In this document: piece after piece, positions 9,154 through 17,888 of the stretch | Numbering within the stretch: the stretch's first letter is position 1 | Layout: each line of letters begins with the position of its first letter | Notes under the pieces: generated by a model | What the model was told of the DNA's origin: nothing | Databases searched by the model: none | Seen by the model: only the letters and a program-made list of their open reading frames with translations | DNA from: Xenococcaceae cyanobacterium MO_167.B27 | GTDB taxonomy: Bacteria > Cyanobacteriota > Cyanobacteriia > Cyanobacteriales > Xenococcaceae | Length of the DNA stretch: 36,784 nt | Assembly: GCA_030065935.1 (NCBI GenBank) | Contig: JASJCP010000040.1 | Span: forward strand, 1-36,784 | Direction of reading: 5' to 3' | Made by a program: the position numbers and the translations under genes

Positions 9154-9957
9154 TTATGTTGTCTTGACAAAGCGGATAATTTCCTTAACATGACCCAGAA
9201 ATTGACTGTCTTCATTTAATTGGGCGATCGCGTTTTGGGCTTCTCTAGATAGTTGTTCGTGTTCTACTGCATTTTTGGCTTGTAATGCTTCTAGTAATGC
9301 TTTTAGATGCGCTAACTGATTTCTATTTTCTTGAGATTCTTGCTGTTGTCGATTGACTAAAGAATTAGGATTTTTGCTATCTAGTTGGGTTTCTATGTTT
9401 TTGATTGTTGTTTCTAAAGTTTTTACTCTATTCCTAAGTTCAATAGCATCTTCGCGGGGATATTTAATCTCCTTCTTAATAGCAGATAATCTTGCAGTCA
9501 AATATTGATAACCACTAATTGCAGGACGCAAAATTGTTAGTAATAAAGTCAAACCTGAACTTACATAACCCACGTTACTAATACCAGTCGCAGCTAGTAC
9601 ATAAAGAGCGATCGCTGAAATTCCATGAAGGGCGATCGCACCCAACAATGACCAACGAGCAACCTTCTGGACATAGTTTAATTGTTGTTCTTCAATTTCC
9701 AGACCTTTTTCTCTAGATACTTTAGCCTCGGTGATTGCTTCACGAGCATCAAAATAGATATTCCAAGGAATAGTAACAATAACTAGCAGCCACCAAAAAC
9801 TAGCAATTCCAATTAACCAATCAATTAAATTTCCTGGCGATATATGCAACCATTGTCCAATTCCACCTGCAATTAACAGTAAAATTCCTAAGCCAATACT
9901 ACAGCCTATATATCGATCAAACATTTTGCTGAATTTAAGTATTTTTCTCAAATTCAA
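9154..9957 (-). CDS. Membrane protein with cytosolic coiled coil, unknown function
   Basis: A 267-residue protein. Transmembrane helices lie at about 18-38, 43-66, 101-123 and 126-147, the first two separated by a short turn. From about residue 155 onward it is a charged helical region with heptad pattern (IELRNRVKTLETTIKNIETQL, then ENRNQLAHLKALLEALQAK), predicted coiled coil reaching the C terminus. This layout, a membrane anchor plus a long cytosolic coiled coil, suggests a scaffold or tether, but that is inference. It is the first gene of a two-gene unit with the smaller membrane protein downstream. Confidence 0.65.
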   Translation of the reverse strand: MNLRKILKFSKMFDRYIGCSIGLGILLLIAGGIGQWLHISPGNLIDWLIGIASFWWLLVIVTIPWNIYFDAREAITEAKVSREKGLEIEEQQLNYVQKVARWSLLGAIALHGISAIALYVLAATGISNVGYVSSGLTLLLTILRPAISGYQYLTARLSAIKKEIKYPREDAIELRNRVKTLETTIKNIETQLDSKNPNSLVNRQQQESQENRNQLAHLKALLEALQAKNAVEHEQLSREAQNAIAQLNEDSQFLGHVKEIIRFVKTT

Positions 9958-10066
9958 TTATGTAGAAATAATGGATTATTGTTGCGATACCTGTGACGAT
10001 TTATCGAGCTTCACATAAGAGAGAGCAGTTTTTAAGAGAGTATTTATATATACTTGCGATGTAACT

Positions 10067-10075
10067 TGCTATAAT
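10067..10075 (+). promoter_or_regulatory. Extended -10 promoter element
   Basis: TGCTATAAT is an extended -10 (TGn plus TATAAT). Initiation would fall near 10082, just before the ATG at 10093, which rules against the in-frame TTG at 10075 as start of the following gene. No good -35 is visible, as expected for extended -10 promoters. Confidence 0.45.
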
Positions 10076-10092
10076 TGCCCTCTGTAATAATT

Positions 10093-10440
10093 ATGTATTT
10101 AAAAGTAGGAAATACCAAAATTTTAGCTAGTAAATTCTCTATACAAGGTCTTGAGCTAGTGGAAATAAACTTTGAATATGTGTTTAGCAGCTATGATAAC
10201 TACCGTAGATTTGTCAATGTCGTAGCTGATACCCAACATCAAGAGATAACCATTAAAATCAAATCAAAATTCTCTAATCCTTTAGACTGCGAAAAGCTTT
10301 CACAATTATTAATCGGAGTCAGTAAAATTATTACTCAAGACAATATTTCTCTAATTAACCAAATACTTGAAGGAAAATCTAGTATTAATCTTGATGAATT
10401 TTTAACCTTACAGCAAGAATTAATTAAATATTTTTTGTAA
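10093..10440 (+). CDS. Hypothetical protein, 115 residues
   Basis: A soluble protein rich in beta strands at the N terminus (MYLKVGNTKILASKFSIQG, then LVEINFEYVF) and helical at the C terminus (CEKLSQLLIGVSKII, LDEFLTLQQELIKYFL). I do not recognise a family. The ATG at 10093 is preferred over the in-frame TTG at 10075 because that TTG overlaps the probable -10 element. It is divergent from the membrane protein pair. No partner gene follows closely. Confidence 0.5.
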   Translation: MYLKVGNTKILASKFSIQGLELVEINFEYVFSSYDNYRRFVNVVADTQHQEITIKIKSKFSNPLDCEKLSQLLIGVSKIITQDNISLINQILEGKSSINLDEFLTLQQELIKYFL

Positions 10441-10789
10441 GATTAAATTTGGCAATATATTATACAGCAATCCCAAATGAATCATGAAAATAATGTAGTC
10501 AAAGGGGAGTAGTAATCCAAACTGTAAGCTTGTTTGCCTTGATTACAATAGTGCCAAGAATCCCAAACAAGCATCCTTTAAATCGATTAAAGATAGCATA
10601 GGTTCTATGGGAATTTACGATTATGGACAGCCCACCGCAGACGGGGCTGGTTGAAGCAGTAAGCAAATCCTTCAGGACTAGTTTCTGATTGAATAGTCAA
10701 CTTTGGCGTTTGTTTTGTGGAACAGATTGCTATAGTAAGGAGCAATCAACAATTAACAATAAACAGAAAAACAATTTACTTCTATAATA
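10441..10789. other. Gene-free gap
   Basis: This 349-base gap contains no gene I can support. A short in-frame stretch at about 10622-10689 could read MDSPPQTGLVEAVSKSFRTSF and looks like a remnant of something, but I cannot identify it. An extended -10-like TGCTATAGT at 10728-10736 may drive the next gene. Confidence 0.4.
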
Positions 10790-11050
10790 ATGGCTTATGA
10801 TAAACCAGAAACTATTGCTCATGTTTCTATTACTCAACATTGTTGGCAATTAGGAAATATTAAGGGGGAAGTTAGAGCAGCAGACTATACTTGGCAATTT
10901 CAATGGCGATTTCGTTACAGACAGTTATTAATTAAACCATCTCTAGGAAAAGCTCTAATTCAAGAGCCTTTGGGGCGTTTTTTAGAAAGTCACGACTATC
11001 AGCTAGAGTCGGGGAGTAATTATACTTTTACGATACGAGCCAAAATCTAG
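10790..11050 (+). CDS. DUF3146-like small cyanobacterial protein
   Basis: An 86-residue soluble protein, mostly beta strand. The pattern ETIAHVSITQHCWQLGNIKG, then the YTWQFQWRFR aromatic-basic strand, then ALIQEPLGRFLESHDYQLE and a terminal YTFTIRAKI matches what I recall of DUF3146, a family confined to cyanobacteria with unknown function. The length is normal for the family. The ATG at 10790 follows a probable extended -10 by about 53 bases. It appears to be a single-gene unit. Confidence 0.7.
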   Translation: MAYDKPETIAHVSITQHCWQLGNIKGEVRAADYTWQFQWRFRYRQLLIKPSLGKALIQEPLGRFLESHDYQLESGSNYTFTIRAKI

Positions 11051-11313
11051 AAACGGTTAAGTACCATTACAAAATTATTTGTACAACGAGCCTGAAGGGG
11101 TTTCCCAAGGATGAAGGACATCAGAACAGTAATCAGTAATCAGTATTCAGTTCACTATTCATATTGATGTTTTCAAGTACCAATGGGACTCCAGACTTTA
11201 AATTGTTCTTGATTAGTGGGATCTACCGAAAGCAGGGAGCGATCGCTTGCTATCCTAAAAATTTAGAGCTATTGTACCTGAAAACTGGGATTTGTGCTTT
11301 CAGACCATTCCTT

Positions 11314-12342
11314 TTAGTCCTTTGCTATATCTGGATTACAGAGTTTGTCACTCTGTCTCGATAGCCTCTTCACCACTGGCTTTTCGTCTATAAACTTCTG
11401 TGAACCTCCGATTAAGAAGCAGGAAAGACCCCACTTAATCTGTTCAGCCACATTGATAATCAACCAGTCTAGGCGTTGGTTAACTTCTCGGTCTGGCTCG
11501 TAGCCATACTCAACCAGCAGTTCTCCCAGTATCCGCTCTACTGTCCAAATTTCCCTGGGTTTGAGTTGCTCTCGGTATATTCCTACCCTCTCTAAGGTTA
11601 GGGGCTTGAGAGTTAGATCTTTCCACTCTGCTTCTGCATCTACATAGCCCCGCTCCCTTCGCTCGTAAAAGCGTAGCATTCTCGACTCAAATTCTTCCCC
11701 CAGAAAGACACATATCCTTCTCAACTCTTGCTCAGGCTGCGTCACCAGCAATTCGTACTGCACTCTAAGAAACTGCTTCAAACCTAGATGCTGTTCAAGA
11801 GCCTTGAGGGAGCCAAGAACCTGGCGACAGTACATTGCAGCAGGCATCGCCGAAGATGCTGTCCACCAAACTTGACGCTTTAGAGAAACAACGACATCCC
11901 GTGGATCTCGGTAGATGTGAATAAACTTGGCTTTTGGGAACAACTCCAAGATACGACCAACTTTGAGCCAATTGCCAATGGTTTTCTCTCCAATCTTGAC
12001 TTTGCCACTCCCTCTTGACAGTTGCCAAAGCAGCCATAAAAAAATCTCCCGCGCGGAGCGCATACCTCCCCGCACTATCTCAGAGAAAACCTCACTGTTG
12101 ATTTCCAGTGCTGGCCACCACCAGTATTGGGTACAATAGCGCAGATACTCATTGATTTCATTATCTGACAGAGGGTCGCTGAAATGAATTGCTGGCTCTA
12201 AATTCGTGAAGAACCCAACTTCTAGCGGAACCAAAATTCGCGAGTGTTCAGACAACATCGATTGTAATAGTGTAGTACCACATCTACCAGTACCAATAAT
12301 GAAAAATAAACCTGATTCTAAAGTTTCCCAATCACCCAGCAT
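11314..12342 (-). CDS. Sulfotransferase family protein
   Basis: A 342-residue enzyme expected to transfer sulfate from PAPS to an unknown acceptor. The 5'-phosphosulfate loop is FFIIGTGRCGTTLLQSML at about 13-30, and the 3'-phosphate-binding segment is IHIYRDPRDVVVSL at about 141-154. The middle and C-terminal parts contain the usual YELLVTQPEQELRRICVFLG segment. There is no signal peptide. Base composition is visibly richer in G and C than in the neighbours, and I see no HIP1 site inside it, so it may have been acquired recently. A TnpB fragment lies just upstream. Its acceptor could be a polysaccharide, lipid or secondary metabolite; nothing in the sequence decides. Confidence 0.87.
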   Translation of the reverse strand: MLGDWETLESGLFFIIGTGRCGTTLLQSMLSEHSRILVPLEVGFFTNLEPAIHFSDPLSDNEINEYLRYCTQYWWWPALEINSEVFSEIVRGGMRSAREIFLWLLWQLSRGSGKVKIGEKTIGNWLKVGRILELFPKAKFIHIYRDPRDVVVSLKRQVWWTASSAMPAAMYCRQVLGSLKALEQHLGLKQFLRVQYELLVTQPEQELRRICVFLGEEFESRMLRFYERRERGYVDAEAEWKDLTLKPLTLERVGIYREQLKPREIWTVERILGELLVEYGYEPDREVNQRLDWLIINVAEQIKWGLSCFLIGGSQKFIDEKPVVKRLSRQSDKLCNPDIAKD

Positions 12343-12364
12343 GGTATTTTCCGCTTTCTAAAAA

Positions 12365-12550
12365 TTAGACGATGTTGGACATTGCTTTATTCTTAGTTCC
12401 TGCTTCATCAAAGAGAGTCGGCTCTTGCTTCGACCCAGGCATGACATCGGGTTCAGCTAACCCTAGTAAATTTAAACTGGCGCTCATGTCTCGGTCAGCT
12501 ATCCAATTACAATTATCACATTGATAAACTCTCACGTTGATTATTAACTT
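12365..12550 (-). pseudogene. C-terminal fragment of a TnpB (IS200/IS605 or IS607 type) nuclease
   Basis: An open frame of 61 codons lacking its start. It contains VYQCDNCNWIADRDMSASLNLL, which fits the second half of the TnpB zinc ribbon (CxxC) followed by the last RuvC aspartate and the AAxNIL-like helix that end these proteins, then a tail EAGTKNKAMSNIV and a stop at 12365-12367. An in-frame stop at 12551-12553 marks the upstream limit. The first 300 or so residues of a TnpB are gone. It is a relic of an insertion sequence, next to the sulfotransferase gene. Confidence 0.75.
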
Positions 12551-12747
12551 TTAATTCCCTCTTAAATCCTAATAGCATCCCTATTTTATTTTCTCGGCTA
12601 CTTCTCTTAGTTTTTGGAGTTTTTAAATCACAACCAATCAAGCGGAGAATGGGTATGGCAAAGAGTGCGCACACTCTACTATAATACAAGAATTTCCATG
12701 GTCTGTGTTGACTGTACTTTGGTAACGATCGCGCTTCGGATGGGAAA

Positions 12748-14433
12748 ATGACTTACGACATTATCATTGTGGGTTCTGGCAACGGTGCTTGTGGATTTCT
12801 GAGTCACTACCTTGAGGCTACGGCTCACCATCCCAAACTTGAACGGGTGCTAGTCTTGGAAGAGGGGGAAGACTTTTTCGATACCAGTGATATTACCCAT
12901 CAAAATAACTGGACACAATCCTACGCTGAGGGAGATCTCTTCAAATTACACAACGCCTCCACACCAGACGGGATTCCCATTATATCTGGGAGAGCTTGCT
13001 GCATGGGTGGTGGTGGTTCGATTAACTACACTATGATACACGAGTCGTCCCAGTGGTTGACTAAACATATTGGCAAAACAGAAACCTATTGGAATCAACT
13101 TAAGGAAGAATTAAACCACAAGTTTGTAAGAAATGATCCAGAGAATAATCAATCACCCGTTACTCAACATATTGTTCAGGTAGCCAAGTCCTTCAACTTT
13201 GAAATTAGTAAAGATAAAACCTGTAATATTCCGAACTTCCAAGAAGGTAATAACAAACTACTGCACCTGTTTCCAACTCAATTTAATCTTTTTGGACAAC
13301 GTACCAATAGTGGGGTATCTCTCCTTGACTGGAATGACACAAGGCTCAAGCTAAAAACTAAATGCAGAGTAGTTAAGCTTGAATTTTCCAACCTTCCAGG
13401 GAAACAAAACCAATGTGTAGGGGTATCGGTGCAATATGTTGATACAGGGAAAACAGAAAGCTTTTACCTGTCAGAACAGGGAAAAATCATCTTATGTGCT
13501 GGTGCTGCTACTCCAAGACTATTGTTGCCATATCAAGATAGACTTCAAAATCCAGAGATTGGGAAATATGTCAACGATCACATTCTATTACCACTTGGCA
13601 TTTACATCCTGGAGAAGAAAATAGATGCTACCTCCCGCGATGTCTATATTCCTGTATTTGCAACCACAATAGATCAAGCACAAGAGGGGCAAAGGGAAAC
13701 AGTCTGCTGTTTTGACTTCTTTTCTGGAAATCTTGATAAGTTACTGTTTATTGTATCTCACCTATACTTGGCTTTTTTGCCAAACTGTTTTAAGAAAGTT
13801 ATGCTCAGAATTCCTGGGCTATTTTGGCTCACCAAGAACCTAATTAGATGGCGCATTCAAGGTGTCAATCTGATGCTCAATCTATGGTTGAGGCTGTCTA
13901 ACTTGCTTCGAGGGGGACAAAATCTTCATAAGTTGGACTTAGTTACCGCTATAGTAAAATTTAATCCTGCCAAAGAGGGTTACTATTCAAGCAATGATTC
14001 TCAAATCGCTCTATGCTTCTTTTCCGAGGATGAGAATAGTTCTGTTAACCATGATAAGGAAGTAGCGAAGAGAGTAATCAAAGAACAAATAAAACTATTG
14101 AACAAGTTGGGGAAACAACCACCCCTGCTTATCCGATTTCTTATTCGATGTCTGACAAAGATTCCCTATAAAGAGGAGCAGGTCGATAAATATGTTGATA
14201 TGTATAGCAAGAGGTTCTTATTATCTGAACAACACTTGTCGGGGGGATGTTTGTTTGGTAAAGCAATTGACAAGGGGTTGAAAGAGCCTAAAAACACTGG
14301 CAAGTTAAATGGAGCGACAAATGTCTATGTGGCGGACTTGTCTTCTGTCCCATTGCCTAGAATTAGCCCGCAGATGACAGCATATCTCATTGGCTTCCAT
14401 GTTGCCAAGATGTTATGCAGTGATAATCAGTAG
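12748..14433 (+). CDS. GMC-type FAD-dependent oxidoreductase
   Basis: A 561-residue flavoprotein. The N terminus MTYDIIIVGSGNGACGF is a dinucleotide-binding motif (GxGxxxCG instead of the usual GxGxxG), followed by LVLEEGEDF, the acidic residue that binds the adenosine ribose. A glycine-rich segment GRACCMGGGGSINYT at about 81-95 and the C-terminal block SGGCLFGK...NVYVADLSSVP...SPQMTAYLIGFHVAKML match the GMC oxidoreductase fold (choline, alcohol and cholesterol oxidase relatives). The usual NP before the last helix reads SP. The substrate is unknown; a lipid or alcohol is plausible because the two following genes encode membrane proteins, one with a lipase-like domain. A gap of 348 bases separates it from them. 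Confidence 0.82.
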   Translation: MTYDIIIVGSGNGACGFLSHYLEATAHHPKLERVLVLEEGEDFFDTSDITHQNNWTQSYAEGDLFKLHNASTPDGIPIISGRACCMGGGGSINYTMIHESSQWLTKHIGKTETYWNQLKEELNHKFVRNDPENNQSPVTQHIVQVAKSFNFEISKDKTCNIPNFQEGNNKLLHLFPTQFNLFGQRTNSGVSLLDWNDTRLKLKTKCRVVKLEFSNLPGKQNQCVGVSVQYVDTGKTESFYLSEQGKIILCAGAATPRLLLPYQDRLQNPEIGKYVNDHILLPLGIYILEKKIDATSRDVYIPVFATTIDQAQEGQRETVCCFDFFSGNLDKLLFIVSHLYLAFLPNCFKKVMLRIPGLFWLTKNLIRWRIQGVNLMLNLWLRLSNLLRGGQNLHKLDLVTAIVKFNPAKEGYYSSNDSQIALCFFSEDENSSVNHDKEVAKRVIKEQIKLLNKLGKQPPLLIRFLIRCLTKIPYKEEQVDKYVDMYSKRFLLSEQHLSGGCLFGKAIDKGLKEPKNTGKLNGATNVYVADLSSVPLPRISPQMTAYLIGFHVAKMLCSDNQ

Positions 14434-14781
14434 ATCACAAACTTATTGATTAAGGCGGGGTGTAGGGTGTGGGGTCAGGGATAGGGGCGGTTCGCGAACC
14501 CCAGTACAGGGGTCTCCGGGTGTGGGGAAAAGACAAAATTATGTTTCTAGTTCATTTTTAAGTTTCATTAGGTTGACTTATTTATCTTCGTTTCAGGTGA
14601 AGAGATAATAATCCCCAAAAAACTATTATAGCTAATGGGGCAATTAGATATTATAAATAGTAGACCTCTTGCAAAAGTAAAAAAATAATCATTTTGACGA
14701 CTCTTTTCGGGAAAAATCTTCCCTATTGCCTATTCCCTGACTTGGAGCAAGAAGTCTGGTAAATAATCAATCTTAAGAGTT
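14434..14781. other. Gene-free gap with G-rich and palindromic sequence
   Basis: This 348-base gap contains a G-rich stretch, a perfect 12-base palindrome GGTTCGCGAACC at 14489-14500, and AGACCTCTTGCAAAAG at 14662-14677, which resembles the end of cyanobacterial insertion sequences as I remember them (not searched). I see no gene here. The promoter for the following membrane-protein gene should lie at the right end. Confidence 0.4.
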
Positions 14782-15675
14782 ATGTCTAATCTCACTGAAA
14801 ATACTAATGAGAAGATTTTTGGCATTGATTTTGTTTTGATAACTATTTGTTTCGCAATTGCTTTTTTTGGTTTGGGCTATGTTTTAACTATCTTGCCAGA
14901 AATAGCAACAGAACAAATAGATAGTCAATTACCTCGAAGTTGCATTACTGGCGGTTGGAAATATGGCTTGGTTGTCACCCACATTCTGACTTTTGTTCTC
15001 ATACCTCTAGCGATGAGAATTTTTTACCAAGCTTTAAAAAATTTAGGATTATCCTTAAAAATAATTTTTGCTTCCCAATTGGGACTGGCTTTAATTATGG
15101 TGTCTATTGCCTCTGAAATTGGTTGGCACGTAACTCAATGCTGGTATTACCAAAATGATTTTACGATGCTCAATTTCATGTTTTACTTTTTTTTGATTTC
15201 TGCATTTGCTTTGTGGGCGGATGGTTTGAGTCAGGAAACTAATATATTAACTAGATTAGTTAATGTAGTTTTTGCCCTTGGTTTGCTAGCTGTTTCTATC
15301 TTGTATCCCATAGGTTTTGCTAAGGATGATCCAGGTTTAAAAGTTCCAATTTATATAACTTTAACTGTAGTTTTTACAGTTCTGACTTATCGAGGTTACA
15401 AACTTCTTGAAGATTGGAGAATAATTTTTGTCCCTATTTTCTCTGTAGGAGTTAACTTATCATTTGTGTTTCTTTTAGATAAGTTTGGGGGCAATCCTTA
15501 TAGCGATCCTCAAATTGCTTCTAATGCTTTGTTTCATATTCTCCACGATTTAGGGGGTACAGAAGCAGGAGTGGCAATTTTTACTTGGTTAGTTTACGAC
15601 AAAGGAATTGCTCAAAAAACTAAAAGCAAGGCAGCTAAATTAGAGGGAACTAAATTAACTGAATCAAAACTATAA
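14782..15675 (+). CDS. Eight-helix membrane protein, unknown function
   Basis: A 297-residue polytopic protein with likely transmembrane helices at about 15-38, 57-78, 88-111, 124-145, 157-178, 186-205, 213-235 and 252-275, and a basic cytosolic tail. Polar residues cluster within the membrane: SEIGWHVTQCW at the end of helix 3 and LFHILHDLGGTEAG in helix 8. Histidines and acids facing each other in this way resemble metal-dependent membrane hydrolases of the CREST type (alkaline ceramidase, PAQR), but I cannot show homology. It ends 24 bases before the next gene, which has its own GAGG ribosome site, so they are almost certainly cotranscribed. Confidence 0.7.
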   Translation: MSNLTENTNEKIFGIDFVLITICFAIAFFGLGYVLTILPEIATEQIDSQLPRSCITGGWKYGLVVTHILTFVLIPLAMRIFYQALKNLGLSLKIIFASQLGLALIMVSIASEIGWHVTQCWYYQNDFTMLNFMFYFFLISAFALWADGLSQETNILTRLVNVVFALGLLAVSILYPIGFAKDDPGLKVPIYITLTVVFTVLTYRGYKLLEDWRIIFVPIFSVGVNLSFVFLLDKFGGNPYSDPQIASNALFHILHDLGGTEAGVAIFTWLVYDKGIAQKTKSKAAKLEGTKLTESKL

Positions 15676-15699
15676 GCAATTATAAATGAGGTAAAAAAA

Positions 15700-17697
15700 A
15701 TGGACTCTTTTCTTGATACAGCTTATCCTTTGGGACATTTAACTGTAGCTGTAATTGAATTGGTGATTTTGATTTTTGCTTACCCTTTTTTTCGGATATC
15801 GAATAATTGGGCGATGATTGTCTTACCGCTTGTCTTAGTAAGCACTATTTATGATAATGTAATTCTCTGGAGTGGTAAATTTATTGGTGAAGGAGAAGAT
15901 TTATTACTAACTCTTTCTCAAATACGATATCTACTACACTACGCGATCGTACCTTTATTTATTGTAGTTGCAATCGAGTTAGCTTATAGTTCTGGGGCGC
16001 GCTGGGCTAATAAAGTTGTCAGAGTTTTATCTTGGCTACTTGCTTTTGGACTTGCTGCATTTGATATAGCTAAAAATTTCGTCGGACTAGAGTTAGTTTC
16101 AGAAACTTTTGCAGGTGTTTTACGCTATGTTCCCACCGAACCAAGTATCCCGATTGTAACTATTTTAGTTAATATTTTTGTCTTGTTAGTTGCGATCGGT
16201 ATTTGGATAAGAAGGAAAAATTGGTCTTGGTTGTTTGTAGGAGCAATAATAGCTTTGGTTGGCAATGCTTTACCTTCTCAACAATTAGGAACTCTTCCTG
16301 GTAGTGCATCTGAATGTGTTTTAGCTCTAAGTTTATTATTGACACAATACCATTTTGAAGATGATTTAGAAGAAGAAAAACCATTCACTCCAATTTACCC
16401 AGAAGGATGGAACTATAAAGAATATTCAGGCTATCAAATATTCTGGAAAGAAGAGAAACCACAAAACGAACCAGCTTATACAATTTATCAAACAGGAAGT
16501 CATAAAGATGGTGACTTTGTAAGAATATACGTTCCTGAACATCCTTACCAAGAAAATGGCAAGTTCAAAGTAATTACTTACTTACATGGTTTTGCTCTAT
16601 GTTTGCCACAATTTTACGAAGACCATTTAAAACAGCTAGTACAACAAGGTTACTATGTCTTTTTCCCTGATTATCAAGAAAGTGATTATCCAGACTTTAC
16701 AACAGAAGAAAATCAAGAAAGACCGACTTTTAGATATTGGTTGATTCGTGTTGGAGTCTTGTTAATAAAATTTATTTTACGGGGCGAAATAAAGAAAAAA
16801 GATTTCAGAAAACTAGCTGAAAGAAAGAGTAGGTTTGAAGGATTAAGGCTGGCTTCTAGTTCAGTATTATTCATTGGGGTAACTTCGATTTTTTATCTGT
16901 TCAATCGGGAATTTGGTAAAAATTTAATTCGCATGATTACTACTGTTATAGAAAGTTTGAGAAACTCACCAGAAGAATGGCTAGAGTTTTCAATTGATAG
17001 CACGGTAATAGCATGGGAAAAATTATGCGAATATAGCCGACAAGAGCAAAAACAAGAGCTAGATTTATCTCAAAAAGAGATTGATTTTTATGTATTTGGT
17101 CACTCTTTAGGAGGACTGTTGGCTCTTAGCTGGTCTTATTGCATAAACAAAAAATCAGATGAAAAATTCCAAAAATTTCAGCCCAAACAGGTAATTACTG
17201 GAGATCCTGCTCCCAATACTGCTATGGGAATACCTAAACTAGCTCTTGTGATTTTAGGATTTTTGGGCTTTCGTTTTGCAACACAAAAAATGGATATTAA
17301 AGATACTGGCAAAGAGCTAAATGTTCCTGTGGGTATTTTACACGGAAATGACGATAAAATTGTCAAGCCTACTCAATGGGTAAAACCTCCTTTATCCCAA
17401 CAAAAAGGTTCATTTTTTGCGATCGCATCTACAGAAAAGAAAATTTACTTTTCACTGTCTAATAAGAAAGAAAAATTAAGAGCCAATCACAATCAGTCCG
17501 TTACTGATACTACCTATTATGGAGATGGTTTTATGGCTAATTTTGGTGGCGCAAAAGACGATCCTAATGCTTACAATTATCAATATATTTGGCCAGCACT
17601 TAATGCGATAGTTACAAATAAGGTACAAGCAAATCAATTAGATAATAATAATGGGTTTGAACTCCAAGATTTTCAGGTTGTAGATGAACCTAATTGA
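15700..17697 (+). CDS. Seven-helix membrane domain fused to an alpha/beta hydrolase (lipase-like)
   Basis: A 665-residue two-part protein. Residues 1-220 form about seven transmembrane helices with polar motifs (STIYDNVILWSG, RYLLHYAIVPLF, YVPTEPS). From about 245 to 640 lies an alpha/beta-hydrolase domain. The strand and oxyanion-hole segment KVITYLHGFA is near 294, the nucleophile elbow GHSLGG has S469, a candidate acid is D551 or D552 in HGNDDKIV, and a candidate base is H597 in ANHNQS, so the triad looks complete. A long insertion (about 360-440) contains another hydrophobic stretch, SSVLFIGVTSIFYLF. I know no characterised protein with this fusion. A membrane-bound lipase or esterase acting on a lipid is the simplest guess. 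The ATG at 15700 has a GAGG ribosome site. Confidence 0.75.
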   Translation: MDSFLDTAYPLGHLTVAVIELVILIFAYPFFRISNNWAMIVLPLVLVSTIYDNVILWSGKFIGEGEDLLLTLSQIRYLLHYAIVPLFIVVAIELAYSSGARWANKVVRVLSWLLAFGLAAFDIAKNFVGLELVSETFAGVLRYVPTEPSIPIVTILVNIFVLLVAIGIWIRRKNWSWLFVGAIIALVGNALPSQQLGTLPGSASECVLALSLLLTQYHFEDDLEEEKPFTPIYPEGWNYKEYSGYQIFWKEEKPQNEPAYTIYQTGSHKDGDFVRIYVPEHPYQENGKFKVITYLHGFALCLPQFYEDHLKQLVQQGYYVFFPDYQESDYPDFTTEENQERPTFRYWLIRVGVLLIKFILRGEIKKKDFRKLAERKSRFEGLRLASSSVLFIGVTSIFYLFNREFGKNLIRMITTVIESLRNSPEEWLEFSIDSTVIAWEKLCEYSRQEQKQELDLSQKEIDFYVFGHSLGGLLALSWSYCINKKSDEKFQKFQPKQVITGDPAPNTAMGIPKLALVILGFLGFRFATQKMDIKDTGKELNVPVGILHGNDDKIVKPTQWVKPPLSQQKGSFFAIASTEKKIYFSLSNKKEKLRANHNQSVTDTTYYGDGFMANFGGAKDDPNAYNYQYIWPALNAIVTNKVQANQLDNNNGFELQDFQVVDEPN

Positions 17698-17888
17698 TTA
17701 GAGTTTATGCCTTTTTGGCGATCGCTTTTCTCCCGATTTTCTCACTAATGCGATCGCTAAAATCAAAAATCAAGAAGTTTACCTTATGCTTGCAAGATAA
17801 TAATAAAGCCCTCTCCTTTCATATTAGGATAGGGTTTGGGAAGAGGTTTATTTAAAACCTCCTCGGACTGTTACAAACCCCCATCCCC

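Noticed and set aside
10618-10689. Possible transposase-tail peptide containing EAVSKSFRTSF
   Set aside because: Too short and not clearly matched to any transposase I know; left as part of the gene-free gap.
11164-11364. Plus-strand open frame of 66 codons before and overlapping the sulfotransferase gene end
   Set aside because: It has no recognisable pattern, contains a HIP1 site, overlaps a real gene and has no ribosome site.
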